Part shown: one piece after another, positions 35,621 through 44,640 of the stretch | How positions within the stretch are numbered: position 1 is the stretch's first letter | Layout: every line of letters starts with the position of its first letter | Source of the DNA: Helicobacter typhlonius | GTDB lineage: Bacteria > Campylobacterota > Campylobacteria > Campylobacterales > Helicobacteraceae | Assembly (NCBI RefSeq): GCF_001460635.1 | Contig: NZ_LN907858.1 | Span: 620,001 to 684,000 of the forward strand | Direction of reading: 5' to 3' | Length of the DNA: 64,000 bases | Program-made: the position numbers and the translations under genes | Notes under the pieces: generated by a model | The model's input: only the letters and a program-made list of their open reading frames with translations | Told to the model about the DNA's origin: nothing | Databases searched by the model: none

Positions 35621-36262
35621 CTAATATATATCAAATTGTTTGTCCAAATCATAACATAAAGTATCTATATTTGCGCCCTGTGCTTTTAGAGCCTCTTTGG
35701 TTTTTTTGATAAGAAAATCGTGTAAATAACATTGTTCGGTTATTTCGTTGTAGAGTTTTGGAGATATATAAATATCCCAAGCAGTCAAAGAAATATTATA
35801 ATAGGGTTTGAGTTGCCAAGAAGCAAAATATTTTTTCTTGAGATTACCTAGTGGAAAAATTATTATCAAGCTAGGCGAGGCAGCAGGAAGTGTCCCTGTG
35901 GAACCTAAAGTTCTTATCGCACCCGCTTCCCCAAACTTAAAGAATCCCTTTTGCATTCTAAACCAATTCCTTCTCTCAAAGCCTATACCATTATTTGTAA
36001 CATAAAAGCGATTTTTGCGTGTGTAAAATAAACGATATGAACTGAGCAGTGTAAAGGGAATGCCAAGAATCAATGATGTGATAAGCAATGGTTTCTCTAT
36101 TTCATTGAATAAAAAAGCTTCTATGCCACCATATACCATAGCAATGCCAAGAAAAAGTATCATAAAATACATCAAAGAATCCCACCAACTTAAATTATGC
36201 CTTATCTCATACAGAATCTCCTCTCCAAACTCATCATATCTTATATCTTGCTTTTTATTCAT
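35621..36262 (-). CDS. two-TM protein with PH-like domain, presumed immunity protein (paralog B)
   Basis: The 213-aa paralog of 34348-35028 has the same opening (MNKKQDIRYDEFGEEILYEIRHN), two membrane segments, and a NRFYVTNNGIGFERRNWFRMQKGFFKFGEAG motif. The C-terminal halves of the two proteins diverge, as expected when immunity proteins track different toxins. Confidence 0.5.
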   Translation of the reverse strand: MNKKQDIRYDEFGEEILYEIRHNLSWWDSLMYFMILFLGIAMVYGGIEAFLFNEIEKPLLITSLILGIPFTLLSSYRLFYTRKNRFYVTNNGIGFERRNWFRMQKGFFKFGEAGAIRTLGSTGTLPAASPSLIIIFPLGNLKKKYFASWQLKPYYNISLTAWDIYISPKLYNEITEQCYLHDFLIKKTKEALKAQGANIDTLCYDLDKQFDIY

Positions 36263-36290
36263 ATTCTTGCTCCATTATCTCTTTTTAATC

Positions 36291-36752
36291 TCATTTCTCT
36301 GCTAATGTTGCCATTGAAGCAAACACTCCACTTATTCCACTCATTAAAGTATCTGCTGTGTTACCTTGATATTCTAGCAAATTTGTATTAGATTCTATGA
36401 CTAAAGTTGAAGTATTATCCTTATTGATAATCTCTTTAGCTGTAATGTTAGAATCTTCATAGGTAAAGGGTTGGGTAGGATTAGAATCCATTGTAACTTG
36501 TGCGGAAAAAGTTTTATTGTTATTTGAAAAACCATTGAGATTATTACCTGTATTATTGTTTATAAAATTATCACAATTAACATAGCATACTATGGTATTT
36601 GTGTTGGGAGTGCGATTATATGTATCTTTAGAATCATAAAGTTTAATATTATTATTTGGAGCAAATAGAGTCCTATAATCTACTTCTCCCTTCTTATATG
36701 GCAATCCTTGCAGAAGCAATGGGTCAAAGCTGCTCTTAGCATCTTCCCTCAC
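36291..36752 (-). CDS. unknown island protein, truncated (copy 2)
   Basis: The 153-aa protein shares NNNIKLYDSKD and the TYEDSNITAKEI...FASMATLAEK region with 35041-35604 but stops right after LAEK, losing about 28 C-terminal residues. It begins with a GTG overlapping the stop of a VgrG C-terminal remnant (36749-36845), so the order VgrG tail / this ORF / PH-like membrane protein mirrors VgrG / effector / immunity. Confidence 0.45.
   Translation of the reverse strand: MREDAKSSFDPLLLQGLPYKKGEVDYRTLFAPNNNIKLYDSKDTYNRTPNTNTIVCYVNCDNFINNNTGNNLNGFSNNNKTFSAQVTMDSNPTQPFTYEDSNITAKEIINKDNTSTLVIESNTNLLEYQGNTADTLMSGISGVFASMATLAEK
36295..36474 (-). repeat. 180-bp near-identical repeat, copy 2
   Basis: Partner of 35132-35311. 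Confidence 0.85.
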
Positions 36753-36845
36753 TCCGCCTTTATCTCTCCACCTTTAACGACTAATCCTTTAGAATCTATG
36801 ACTACTTCTACTCCACCAGCTTTAATAATAACACAATCTCCCTTT
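36749..36845 (-). pseudogene. VgrG C-terminal remnant (tail copy 1)
   Basis: Reads GDCVIIKAGGVEVVIDSK... KGGEIKAE-stop, the same 3' end as the VgrG genes at 40988 and 49117. It is fused out of frame to the end of the effector-like ORF 36822-37802. About 30 codons remain. Confidence 0.85.
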
Positions 36846-37802
36846 ATCATCACTCTTACTCTTTGCAACTACTCTTTTAAATCTTTCATTATAGATATAG
36901 ATTTCTTTTTCTTTGAGTAATTCTGCTTTGCTTGTATCAATACATTTTTCTATATCCAATGTAAGAAGAATAGCGTCTTTTACAGGCTGTATTTTTCTTT
37001 CTTGCTTTCTTTGTTCTTTTTCTTCTTCCTCTTGTTTTCTATCAAGGTATTGTGGAAAGCTTAACATTAACAGGATAGTTTTGAAATAGCTTGATTGTAA
37101 ATTGCTTGCTTCTTTACAAAGTGTCTCTGCTTCATTAGAATGAGCTAAAGGATTGCCAAATATATCTTTATCAAGTTCCCTTAATTCTACATAGTTATTT
37201 CTTATAAGATAGTCATTAATGCGATTGATTTTTAAAAGATAAGCTTTCTCTAATTGAGCTATTCTTTCATTCTCCGCTTGAGCAGATTCTAAGGCTTTGT
37301 CTTCATCAGAAAACCACCATTTCTCAACCTTGCCAGCTAACCAAGCTCCAGCTACTGCACCTATTATTGTCCCACCAACAGGTATCACAGAACCTACTGC
37401 ACTACCTAAGATTCTACCTGCCATAGCAATACCGAGTCTAGTGGTTATAGCTTTTGTAGTCGCACCCCCAATTTCAATTGCCGCTGTTTCAAATATAACT
37501 TCTTGTATAGCCCTTTCATTATCCTTGCCCTCTACTTTCTTAAATAAATAAGAAAAAATACCAAAATTCCCTATAAGTTTGTATTTATAAAAAGCATTGA
37601 CTTTATTTGAAACTCCTTGATTTTCCATATATTTACTTAGAATTTCACTTGAACCTGTCCCTGCTACAACCATAGAGTAATTTACTAAAGTGCCTGTATT
37701 TCCTAAATCTCTGCGAGTAATTGGATTCTGCGTAAAGTCTTGTTGGCAATAACAAAATTCTAAGGAAGTATAAGGAGATTCTGATTGTGAATGATTAGGC
37801 AT
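36822..37802 (-). CDS. glycine-zipper effector, C-terminally truncated
   Basis: The 326-aa protein shares its layout with the 690-aa effector at 41952. It has a Cys-x-Cys...RRDLGNTGT N-terminus, an FGIFSYLFKKVEGKDNERA motif, and a glycine-zipper hydrophobic stretch (GSAVGSVIPVGGTIIGAVAGAWLAG, about residues 133-158). Then come RINDYLIRNNYVELR and IYIYNERFKRVVAKSKSDDKG. There it runs into a VgrG tail in the wrong frame and ends RLCYY. The toxin domain is lost, so it is probably an inactive relic, although the membrane-active glycine zipper persists. Confidence 0.6.
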   Translation of the reverse strand: MPNHSQSESPYTSLEFCYCQQDFTQNPITRRDLGNTGTLVNYSMVVAGTGSSEILSKYMENQGVSNKVNAFYKYKLIGNFGIFSYLFKKVEGKDNERAIQEVIFETAAIEIGGATTKAITTRLGIAMAGRILGSAVGSVIPVGGTIIGAVAGAWLAGKVEKWWFSDEDKALESAQAENERIAQLEKAYLLKINRINDYLIRNNYVELRELDKDIFGNPLAHSNEAETLCKEASNLQSSYFKTILLMLSFPQYLDRKQEEEEKEQRKQERKIQPVKDAILLTLDIEKCIDTSKAELLKEKEIYIYNERFKRVVAKSKSDDKGRLCYY

Positions 37803-38406
37803 TGCTTTGTTCCTCTCTTAGTTTGTCTATTTTATTAAAGTCAATTTGTGGGTTAATATTGCCTACTATATTTATTTGCGTTTTTAATTTTGCATAAGCA
37901 TTATTGTCTAGTTCTAGTAGAGAATCTTCAATCTTGGGCAATAAAAGACTATAAAGTTCATCAAGATTATTTGTTCCAAATGGCTCAATAAATGATTGTA
38001 TGATAAATGAGAGCTTATTATCGCATTCGATTTTATGAAGCAATATTGCTGAACTCATACCTGTTGTAAAACCCCATATTGTTGAAATTCTATATGTATA
38101 GAAAGTTCCTAAAGGCAAAACTATTGTTTTCCCTAGATATTTTTCAATAAATAATTTATCTTTTGTAATATATACATTTTTTTGATTTAATAATCTTAAA
38201 AGCCTATAAGGTGGATACAAACAAGCAAGGGAGGCAAACAAAAGTAGTAAAGTCATAAAAAAATCTGCGTCATCGTTATTTATAAATTTTTCTATTCCTT
38301 TGAATATTGCTAAACAACAGACAATAGATAAAAAGAGTAAAAGAAATACTGAAATTAAAAACCCCATATAACTTCTTTTATATTTCCAAAGAATCTCACT
38401 ACTCAT
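37795..38406 (-). CDS. array immunity-like membrane protein 1 (LPLG family)
   Basis: The 203-aa protein opens MSSEILWKYKRSYMG, has two membrane segments (about 14-40 and 47-70) and the family motif LFIEKYLGKTIVLPLGTFY, then a helical tail ending FNKIDKLREEQ. Six full or nearly full members and one fragment lie between 37.8 and 46.1 kb. It overlaps the N-terminal effector piece upstream (38399) and the start of 36822-37802 downstream. Inferred inner-membrane immunity function. Confidence 0.55.
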   Translation of the reverse strand: MSSEILWKYKRSYMGFLISVFLLLFLSIVCCLAIFKGIEKFINNDDADFFMTLLLLFASLACLYPPYRLLRLLNQKNVYITKDKLFIEKYLGKTIVLPLGTFYTYRISTIWGFTTGMSSAILLHKIECDNKLSFIIQSFIEPFGTNNLDELYSLLLPKIEDSLLELDNNAYAKLKTQINIVGNINPQIDFNKIDKLREEQSNA

Positions 38407-39121
38407 TGATTACCCTTTCCCTCTGCTTTTTAAAAAGATAGACTATTACTCCATAATTTACACCTAAAGTAATGGTAGGAATATTTGGAACATAAAAAGG
38501 GCGATTTTTAGGATAGATTGTATCACTCATAGCACTTCCAAAACCAGCATTTGCAGGCAGATAGATATTTAAGAAATTTTCAGTAGCATTACCTAAATCA
38601 TTGAAAGTTTTTTGCTTTTGTGGGAGATTCTTATCAAATTCACATTGTTCGTTAATAGCTCCTGCTATAAGTGTTCCTGCTACTGCACCTATTATTGTGC
38701 CAACGATAGGAAAGGTAGAGCCAACAGCTGCTCCTGTTGCTGCACCTGTGGCAATACGAGTTAAAAGGGATACGCCTGTTTTGACTGCAAGTTTGGAAGT
38801 AGTAGCTAAACCAATTGAGGTTTCTACTCCCAATTCGGTTAATGCTCTTTGGTTTGACTTACCCTCTGTTTTTTTGTAAAGAAAGTTTAGGATTCCAAAA
38901 TTCATCATTATGTTAATCTTTGGAATCTTTCTTATCTTTTCTTCTATGCCATTATTTTTAAGATGTTTATCAAGTGTTTCTATAGATAAATTTTCTGTAA
39001 TTACTAATCCATTAGAAATAATAACTCCCGTTGTTCCAAAGTCTCGTCTGTGGATAGGAATCTTTTCAAACTCATTACAATTACACTCTAAACCTTTATA
39101 GATATTTTTATTTTCAACCAT
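38399..39121 (-). CDS. hybrid effector N-terminal piece (two N-domain types fused)
   Basis: Starts at ATG 39121 (MVENKNIYKGLECNCNEF). Residues 1-165 match the common effector N-domain plus glycine zipper (GAATGAAVGSTFPIVGTIIGAVAG). From about residue 166 it switches to the alternative N-domain found in 40420-40707 (FDKNLPQKQ...YPKNRPFYVPNIPTITLGVNYGVI). No toxin domain remains. The stop overlaps the start of immunity-like 37795-38406. It looks like the product of recombination between two effector genes. Confidence 0.6.
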   Translation of the reverse strand: MVENKNIYKGLECNCNEFEKIPIHRRDFGTTGVIISNGLVITENLSIETLDKHLKNNGIEEKIRKIPKINIMMNFGILNFLYKKTEGKSNQRALTELGVETSIGLATTSKLAVKTGVSLLTRIATGAATGAAVGSTFPIVGTIIGAVAGTLIAGAINEQCEFDKNLPQKQKTFNDLGNATENFLNIYLPANAGFGSAMSDTIYPKNRPFYVPNIPTITLGVNYGVIVYLFKKQRERVINE

Positions 39122-39704
39122 TGTTTTTTTCCTTGCGTAAAATATCAATTTCGCAAAAATTTATATAATTATTTGGCAGCCCATCTTTAGAATTATTTTT
39201 GAAGCAATTATAATCATTTTCATTCATTTGTATTAAACTATTCTTAATGCATGGCTTTATGATTTCATATATTTCTTGTATATTTGTATTACTAAAATCA
39301 ATAAAAAAATATTTTGGCAAAATTGATTGGATTGTTAATGGTCGTATCGCAATAATGGTATCAAAACTAATCTTAATAATTTCATCTTCTTCACACATAT
39401 AAAAAGTCCCCAATGGTAAAACCATATCAGACCCTATATATTTTTGAAGTATAAAATTATTTGTAGTGATTTGTATAGTTTTGATATTGATAGACAAGAA
39501 GATACCAAACAAATAATAAAGTATTATCAAAATAATGAGCAAAAATATAAAGAAATTCAATTTATCAAAATATGCAAAAATAATATAAACAAGGAAACAC
39601 GATACGCAGAATCTAAAAAGAATACTCCATAAAAAATTGATACAAAAAAAGATATTTTTTATCCTTTTTAGCTCCCAGAGAGTTTTATCTTTAGCTTCGC
39701 TCAC
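39114..39704 (-). CDS. array immunity-like membrane protein 2 (LPLG family)
   Basis: I place the start at GTG 39704, behind AAGGAG and overlapping the upstream stub's TGA by 4 bases, giving 196 aa (MSEAKDKTLWELKRIKN). Two membrane segments and LQKYIGSDMVLPLGTFYM follow. It is most similar to 44770-45363 (NFILKKYIGSDIILPLGSFYI), including the tail MNENDYNCFKNNS. The 3' end overlaps the next effector piece by 8 bases. Confidence 0.55.
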   Translation of the reverse strand: MSEAKDKTLWELKRIKNIFFCINFLWSILFRFCVSCFLVYIIFAYFDKLNFFIFLLIILIILYYLFGIFLSINIKTIQITTNNFILQKYIGSDMVLPLGTFYMCEEDEIIKISFDTIIAIRPLTIQSILPKYFFIDFSNTNIQEIYEIIKPCIKNSLIQMNENDYNCFKNNSKDGLPNNYINFCEIDILRKEKNNG

Positions 39705-39832
39705 ACTTTGCTCCTTATTGCTCCACAAGCCACATCTCCCGCTATTCCTAAATCCCTCCTATCAATAGGGATTATTTCAAATTCATTACAATGGCATTCT
39801 AAACCCTTATAGATATTTTTATTTTCAACCAT
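39701..39832 (-). CDS. N-terminal effector stub A (43 aa)
   Basis: Reads MVENKNIYKGLECHCNEFE then RRDLGIAGDVACG... and stops at TGA 39703-39701, overlapping the GTG of the immunity-like gene 39114-39704 as GTGTGA. It matches the first 36 codons of the effector at 44024. It carries the ribosome-binding site of the next gene, so it may persist as a translational leader. Confidence 0.6.
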   Translation of the reverse strand: MVENKNIYKGLECHCNEFEIIPIDRRDLGIAGDVACGAIRSKV

Positions 39833-40427
39833 TGTTTCTTTGTTCCTCTCGCAGTTTGTCTATTTCTTTATAGTCTATGCTGTATTGGTCTTTAATGCTT
39901 GCACCTCCATAAAACGTTTTAAATTTATTATATGCTTTCTCATCGCATTTAAGTAAATAATCAACAATAAAAGGCTTAAGCAATGTTTGAATTTTATCAA
40001 CATTTGTATTATAACTTTCAAGAAAAAAATATATAGGAAACAATGAGTGCTTCCTTATTGATTCTATTGAATAATCACCTATAAACATAAAATTAAAATA
40101 AAATGGCATTCTGTGAAAAATAATGAAATCCCCTAAAGGTAAAACAATATTTTTTCCTAAATATTTTTCTATGAATAAATTATTATTTTCAATATACATC
40201 GTTTTTAGATTTAGCGAATAATAAAAATCCCTTGCTATATAGCAAACAAAAAAAGTTAAAGCTAGAAATGTAAGCAAACCTTTTAGATTCTCAGGTGTAG
40301 TAAAATATGTAAGTAAAATATACAAAAAAACACAAAATAGAGAAAAATATGCTGTATGACTATAAAGAGCCAAAATACTCTTTTTTCTCTCTAATTTCCA
40401 AGTTATCTCATCTTGTGTATCACTCAT
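39825..40427 (-). CDS. array immunity-like membrane protein 3 (LPLG family)
   Basis: The 200-aa protein starts at one of two tandem ATGs (40430 or 40427) behind GAGGGGAAAG; MSDTQDEITWKLERKKS fits the family. Two membrane segments, then LFIEKYLGKNIVLPLGDFIIF, and a tail ending YKEIDKLREEQRNN. It overlaps stub D upstream (TGATG-like junction) and stub A downstream. Confidence 0.55.
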   Translation of the reverse strand: MSDTQDEITWKLERKKSILALYSHTAYFSLFCVFLYILLTYFTTPENLKGLLTFLALTFFVCYIARDFYYSLNLKTMYIENNNLFIEKYLGKNIVLPLGDFIIFHRMPFYFNFMFIGDYSIESIRKHSLFPIYFFLESYNTNVDKIQTLLKPFIVDYLLKCDEKAYNKFKTFYGGASIKDQYSIDYKEIDKLREEQRNNG

Positions 40428-40707
40428 CATCTTTCCCCTCTGCTTTTTTAAATAGATAAGCAATTACGCCATAATTCACACCTAGAGTGATTGTAGGAAT
40501 ATTTGGTAGATAAAAAGGGCGATTCTTAGGATAGAGCATATCATTCATAGCACCTGCAAAAGCAGCATTTGCAGGTAAATAAATATTTAAGAAATTACTT
40601 GTAGAGTTACCCAAATTATTCAGGATTTCTTGTTTTTGAGGTAAATTTTTATCAAATTCATATTGACAGACATTTAAAGAAGCATAGATGGTATTATTTT
40701 TATTCAT
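40420..40707 (-). CDS. N-terminal effector piece D (95 aa, alternative N-domain)
   Basis: Reads MNKNNTIYASLNVCQYEFDKNL..., YPKNRPFYLPNIPTITLGVNYGVIAYLFKKAEGKDDE-stop. It is an N-domain variant: the end FKKAEGKDDE aligns with FLQAKIEGKSNE of the main effector. Truncated before the glycine zipper. It overlaps the start of immunity-like protein 3. Confidence 0.55.
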   Translation of the reverse strand: MNKNNTIYASLNVCQYEFDKNLPQKQEILNNLGNSTSNFLNIYLPANAAFAGAMNDMLYPKNRPFYLPNIPTITLGVNYGVIAYLFKKAEGKDDE

Positions 40708-40710
40708 TTC

Positions 40711-40995
40711 TTACCCTTTACATAGGATTCCATTTCTTGCATATAGGGAGAAAAATCTATTGTAAAATAATTCAAATTCCTCTTTATGTCCCAATAAGCA
40801 AAACCCAATGATACCGCACCTCACAAAGTAGCTCCAAAAAATATTTAAACATATTAAAAAGTTTTTCTTTCTTTCCAACTCCCAAATAATCTCATCATTG
40901 TTAGAATCTAACTTTTTAGATTCTGTATTCACTCTTAGATTCTCGCTTATCACATTCTTTCTTTGAGATTCTATCTTATCACTTTCTCTACTCAC
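40711..40995 (-). pseudogene. truncated immunity-like fragment
   Basis: The 94-aa ORF begins with GTG overlapping the VgrG remnant stop. After a hydrophilic lead it has the family opening NNDEIIWELERKKNFLICLNIFWSYFVRC, then breaks off before the LPLG motif. Remnant of an array member. Confidence 0.5.
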
Positions 40996-41952
40996 TCTTT
41001 ACCTCCCCACCTTTAACGACTAATCCTTTAGAATCTATCACTACTTCTACTCCACCAGCTTTAATAATAACACAATCTCCCTTAGCAGTAATTGAAGTGT
41101 CTCCTACTTGGTGAAGGATTTGGTTGCCAGCTTGTATAGCACAATCACTTTGGGCATCTATACCCACAGAATCTGATTCCATATTGGTAACATCTTTTGC
41201 TTGAAAAGATAAAGTTTGAGATTCTACATATAAACCTTTTTGGGTATAAATATTACCTTGAGATTGTGAAGTTATATTAAGATTTCCTTCTATATGTTCC
41301 TGTTTATCTCCCTCCACCACCTCTCTCTTATTCCCCCCTACATTCCTACTCTCATCTTGTTTGATACTTGTATTGAGATTCCCCCCTATCTCCACCTCCT
41401 TATCCTCTCCTACATATTCACTACTCTTCTTTGCAATCCTTACTTTGTTATCTACTCCTACATTTAAAGTATGGCTTAATCCTACAATAGTATCTTTAGA
41501 TAAAGCTACATTGGTATTATATTCTCCTCCAATACTTACAATCTTTGCTAAGTCTATGGTTTGAGTATGAATCTTTTTAATCCTTTCATTATAAGTTCCC
41601 TCTACTTGAGATTCTTTATTGTTATGTATGGTTTGAGTGAAGTTATGCTTAATGAGTTCTTCATAATCTCTTTGTGCTTGAAGATAGATGTGTTCTTGTT
41701 CTTTAAGATTGGAGAATATAAGCTCATTACTGCCTTGCTCTATTGGTTGTATGGTATATCTGTGTTGGTAGTGCCTCCACTATGTAATGCTCCACTATTT
41801 AATGTCCTAACACTTAAGGAAGTGATATGGTCATCTTTGGTTAAGGTAGCTAAACTTGGGTTAGTTTGGTTATACAGACTTCCTGATATATAAGGTTTAT
41901 TGATCTCTCTAGGGATAGGTATATTATCTAAACTATGCAGTCTTTGAGTCAT
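40988..41952 (-). pseudogene. VgrG fragment, N-truncated and frameshifted (tail copy 2)
   Basis: From 41952 it reads KPYISGSLYNQTNPSLATL... (end of the VgrG OB-fold) to a stop at 41740. Another frame, open from about 41770, continues LKEQEHIYLQAQRDYEELIKHN, IVSIGGEYNTNVALSKDTIVGLSHTLNVG and the MEIGGNLNTSIKQDESRNVGGNKREVVEG beta-helix, ending KAGGVEVVIDSKGLVVKGGEVKSE. It lacks the gp27-like base and the start of the OB domain. It abuts the end of the amidase effector. Confidence 0.8.
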
Positions 41953-44024
41953 TAGCTCACCCTTTGCATTGGATTTTTTGTCATCGTCTGTGTGATATGG
42001 TGTAAAATAGCTAAATGCAAACTACTAACAAGAGTATTTCTATAATTTGCATCATTAAGCTTTGCCCTATCGCTATCATTACTTATAAATCCTAACGTTA
42101 TTAGCACTGAAGGCATAGCAGCAAATTTCGCAAGATACATATTGCTTTTATGTGCGAAATTAGCATTATTTTTATCGTGTTTGATGTTTTCTAGTCTAGC
42201 GATGAAATCCTCCTCTTCTCTTGCATATTCTCTAGCATTATAAAAACATCGCATTCCACTAGCTAGTCCGCTTTCCTCACTATCGATATGTAGAGATAAT
42301 AACAATATCCTGTCATTTTGGATATTATGCTTTATGGCATTTACTATTTTTACTCTTTGTTCTAAACTCTCGTTATTTTGCCCTAGTATGATAGGATATG
42401 CCCTGATTTGCTCCAATCTCTTTTTGAGTTTATCCACAACATCAAGGATAATATCCCGCCTTTTCATACTCCCTTGCTCATATCGTGGATGTAATGCCCC
42501 ACTATCGCCTATATCTAAAATCACAATAGGCTGCATACAAGACATTTTTACATAAGGCGTGTGTATCTGACTATCACAATACCCAAAGAAAGCCACAATC
42601 TTATTATGCCACTCCTTTTTTATAGGATAGCTTTCTTTTAGTCCTGTGCCTAGCCTGTTTAATCCAGAGCTTTGGCGGTTTTGTATGCTTATATTAGCGA
42701 TATACTCATCTATACTAAAATCCATGACATCAAATGTCATATAGGCAAACTGCGTGTATTGCTTATATCTCATATCGCTTGTATTTATCTGTGGTGTGAA
42801 TGTGATAGCATTGCTTCCTTTTTGTGCGTGCAGTCTTATTACTTCATAATCAGCCTTTAGCTTACTTTGCACATCATTAAATCCTAGATATATCTTATTG
42901 GCTGTATATTCTTTAGCTTGTTTATGCTTTACTTGGATATTAGTTATCGTGGCATATTGTGTTTTGCTTAGCTCAAAGTTACTCTCACTCAAATTATCTC
43001 TATCTACTATAAAGCTTATTTTATCTATGCCTATTTCTTGTCCCACACTGATAGTATCTATTTGTAGAGAACCTTTAGAATCTGTCCTGCCTTTTGCTAC
43101 TACTCTTTGGAATCTGTGGTTATAGATATAGATTGTGGTATTCTTTAGTAATGCTCCTTTGCTAGAATCATAGCATTCTTGTATTGCTAATCTCAAAGAG
43201 ATTGCGTTAGCTATGGGTTGGATTAGGATTTCCTTTTTAGATTCTTCTTTTTGTGTATCTTGAGATTGCAAAGATTTATAAAATTCTGTGTCTCTGTCTA
43301 AATAGTTAGGGAAGCTTAACATTAAGAGGATTGTTTTGAAGTAGCTACTATAAATATTGCTAGATTCTTTACAAAGCATTTCAGATTCTACTTCTGTGAG
43401 GTCTCGTAATTCTACATAGTGATTTCTTATAAGATAGTCATTGATGCGATTGATTTTGTTTTGGTATTGAATCTCTCTTTGCTTTATGCGTTCATTTTCT
43501 GCTTTGTCTTTTTGGGTTTGCTTGTCCTCCTCTGCAAAGATTATATCATTGACAACCCCTGCTATTAATGCCCCAGCTACTGCCCCAATGATAGTTCCAA
43601 CAATGGGGGCAGCAGACCCAGCCGCTGCACCAGCTGCCGCCCCTGTGGCAATGCGAGTGAGGAGGGATATGCCTGTTTTAACAGCGAGTTGAGCTACTTT
43701 GGTCTCCATAGCATAGCCAACACCTATTCCAACACCAACCTCTGTCAATGCTCTTTCGTTAGATTTTCCCTCTATTTTTGCTTGTAGAAAACTCAATATG
43801 CCAAAATTCATTTTAATTTTAAGTTTAGCAACTTCTGTTGTGGTGGAGTTAATATTCATATTATTTAAATATTTTTCTGCTCCATATATAGCAAATCCTT
43901 CAGTAATTGCCACCCCATAAGTCGCCACATCTCCAGCTATTCCTAATTCCCTCCTATGAATCGGAATCTTTTCAAACTCATTACAATGACATTCCAAACC
44001 TTTGTAAATATTTTTATTTTCCAT
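41952..44024 (-). CDS. glycine-zipper / amidase-like polymorphic effector
   Basis: The 690-aa protein has a common N-domain (residues 1-115, CHCNEFEKIPIHRRELG...), a glycine-zipper hydrophobic region (about 120-160, ATGAAAGAAAGSAAPIVG), a helical and beta middle part (IYIYNHRFQRVVAKGRTDSKGSL), and a C-terminal N-acetylmuramoyl-L-alanine amidase-like domain (about 495-685: PIVILDIGDSGALHP, RRDIILDVVDKLKKRLEQ, ILLLSLHIDSEESGLASGMRCFY). The usual first zinc ligand (DxGHGG) appears as Asp (DIGDSG); the later SLH His is kept. Presumed VgrG-delivered cell-wall hydrolase. Its start overlaps immunity-like 44014-44640 by 11 bases. Confidence 0.7.
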   Translation of the reverse strand: MENKNIYKGLECHCNEFEKIPIHRRELGIAGDVATYGVAITEGFAIYGAEKYLNNMNINSTTTEVAKLKIKMNFGILSFLQAKIEGKSNERALTEVGVGIGVGYAMETKVAQLAVKTGISLLTRIATGAAAGAAAGSAAPIVGTIIGAVAGALIAGVVNDIIFAEEDKQTQKDKAENERIKQREIQYQNKINRINDYLIRNHYVELRDLTEVESEMLCKESSNIYSSYFKTILLMLSFPNYLDRDTEFYKSLQSQDTQKEESKKEILIQPIANAISLRLAIQECYDSSKGALLKNTTIYIYNHRFQRVVAKGRTDSKGSLQIDTISVGQEIGIDKISFIVDRDNLSESNFELSKTQYATITNIQVKHKQAKEYTANKIYLGFNDVQSKLKADYEVIRLHAQKGSNAITFTPQINTSDMRYKQYTQFAYMTFDVMDFSIDEYIANISIQNRQSSGLNRLGTGLKESYPIKKEWHNKIVAFFGYCDSQIHTPYVKMSCMQPIVILDIGDSGALHPRYEQGSMKRRDIILDVVDKLKKRLEQIRAYPIILGQNNESLEQRVKIVNAIKHNIQNDRILLLSLHIDSEESGLASGMRCFYNAREYAREEEDFIARLENIKHDKNNANFAHKSNMYLAKFAAMPSVLITLGFISNDSDRAKLNDANYRNTLVSSLHLAILHHITQTMTKNPMQRVS

Positions 44025-44640
44025 TTTCTTTTTCCTTTCGCATTTTGTCTATTTCATCAAAATATAGAATTTCATTTTTAATAAAAATATCATTGAAAAT
44101 TTGTGAATATTTCTCTTCACTTAAGCTTAGTAGATATTGTGTGATATGCGGCTTAAAAAGCACATTTAATTTATCAATTAACTCGTGTATATTCTGTGTA
44201 TTATCAGTATAACATAAATTTGATTCATCAATTACAAATTCCTTATTCTCTAAAAAGGTGGTGAAACACAAATTGTTTGTTAATTTTGGGCTTGTAGGGT
44301 TGCTAAATCTCATAGAATGTGCGTAAAAACTTCCTAATTGAAGTATTATTTTTTTACCAATATATTTTTCAATAACAAAATAACTATCAGTCATATATAG
44401 CCTTTTAAAATTGAATAATTTTAAAATTCCTGATAGAAAAATATAGAATATAACTAACCAAAACAAAACAAGAAATAGACCACGAAATCCACTAAGTGGT
44501 GGTGCTATCCAAAACACTGCATAAGTTACAATAGAACACACTGAAATGCTTATGATAATAAAATAGATGCGATACATTTTGCTCTTTGCTGAAAAATTTC
44601 TTTGTAGCTCATAAATAACTTTATCAGCAGATTTACTCAT
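44014..44640 (-). CDS. array immunity-like membrane protein 4 (LPLG family, divergent)
   Basis: The 208-aa protein opens MSKSADKVIYELQRNFSAK, has two membrane segments, FVIEKYIGKKIILQLGSFYA, and ends IDKMRKEKENGK. The ATG overlaps stub B's tail (TATGAGTAA); the stop overlaps the amidase effector ATG. Confidence 0.55.
   Translation of the reverse strand: MSKSADKVIYELQRNFSAKSKMYRIYFIIISISVCSIVTYAVFWIAPPLSGFRGLFLVLFWLVIFYIFLSGILKLFNFKRLYMTDSYFVIEKYIGKKIILQLGSFYAHSMRFSNPTSPKLTNNLCFTTFLENKEFVIDESNLCYTDNTQNIHELIDKLNVLFKPHITQYLLSLSEEKYSQIFNDIFIKNEILYFDEIDKMRKEKENGK

Noticed and set aside
35132-36474. CRISPR-like repetition
   Set aside because: There are only two long protein-coding repeats; no short regularly spaced repeats exist anywhere in the window.
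41361-43692. Several open frames of 60-110 codons on the plus strand in the effector island
   Set aside because: They lie antisense to clear VgrG and effector coding sequence, have no ribosome-binding site and no protein-like pattern.
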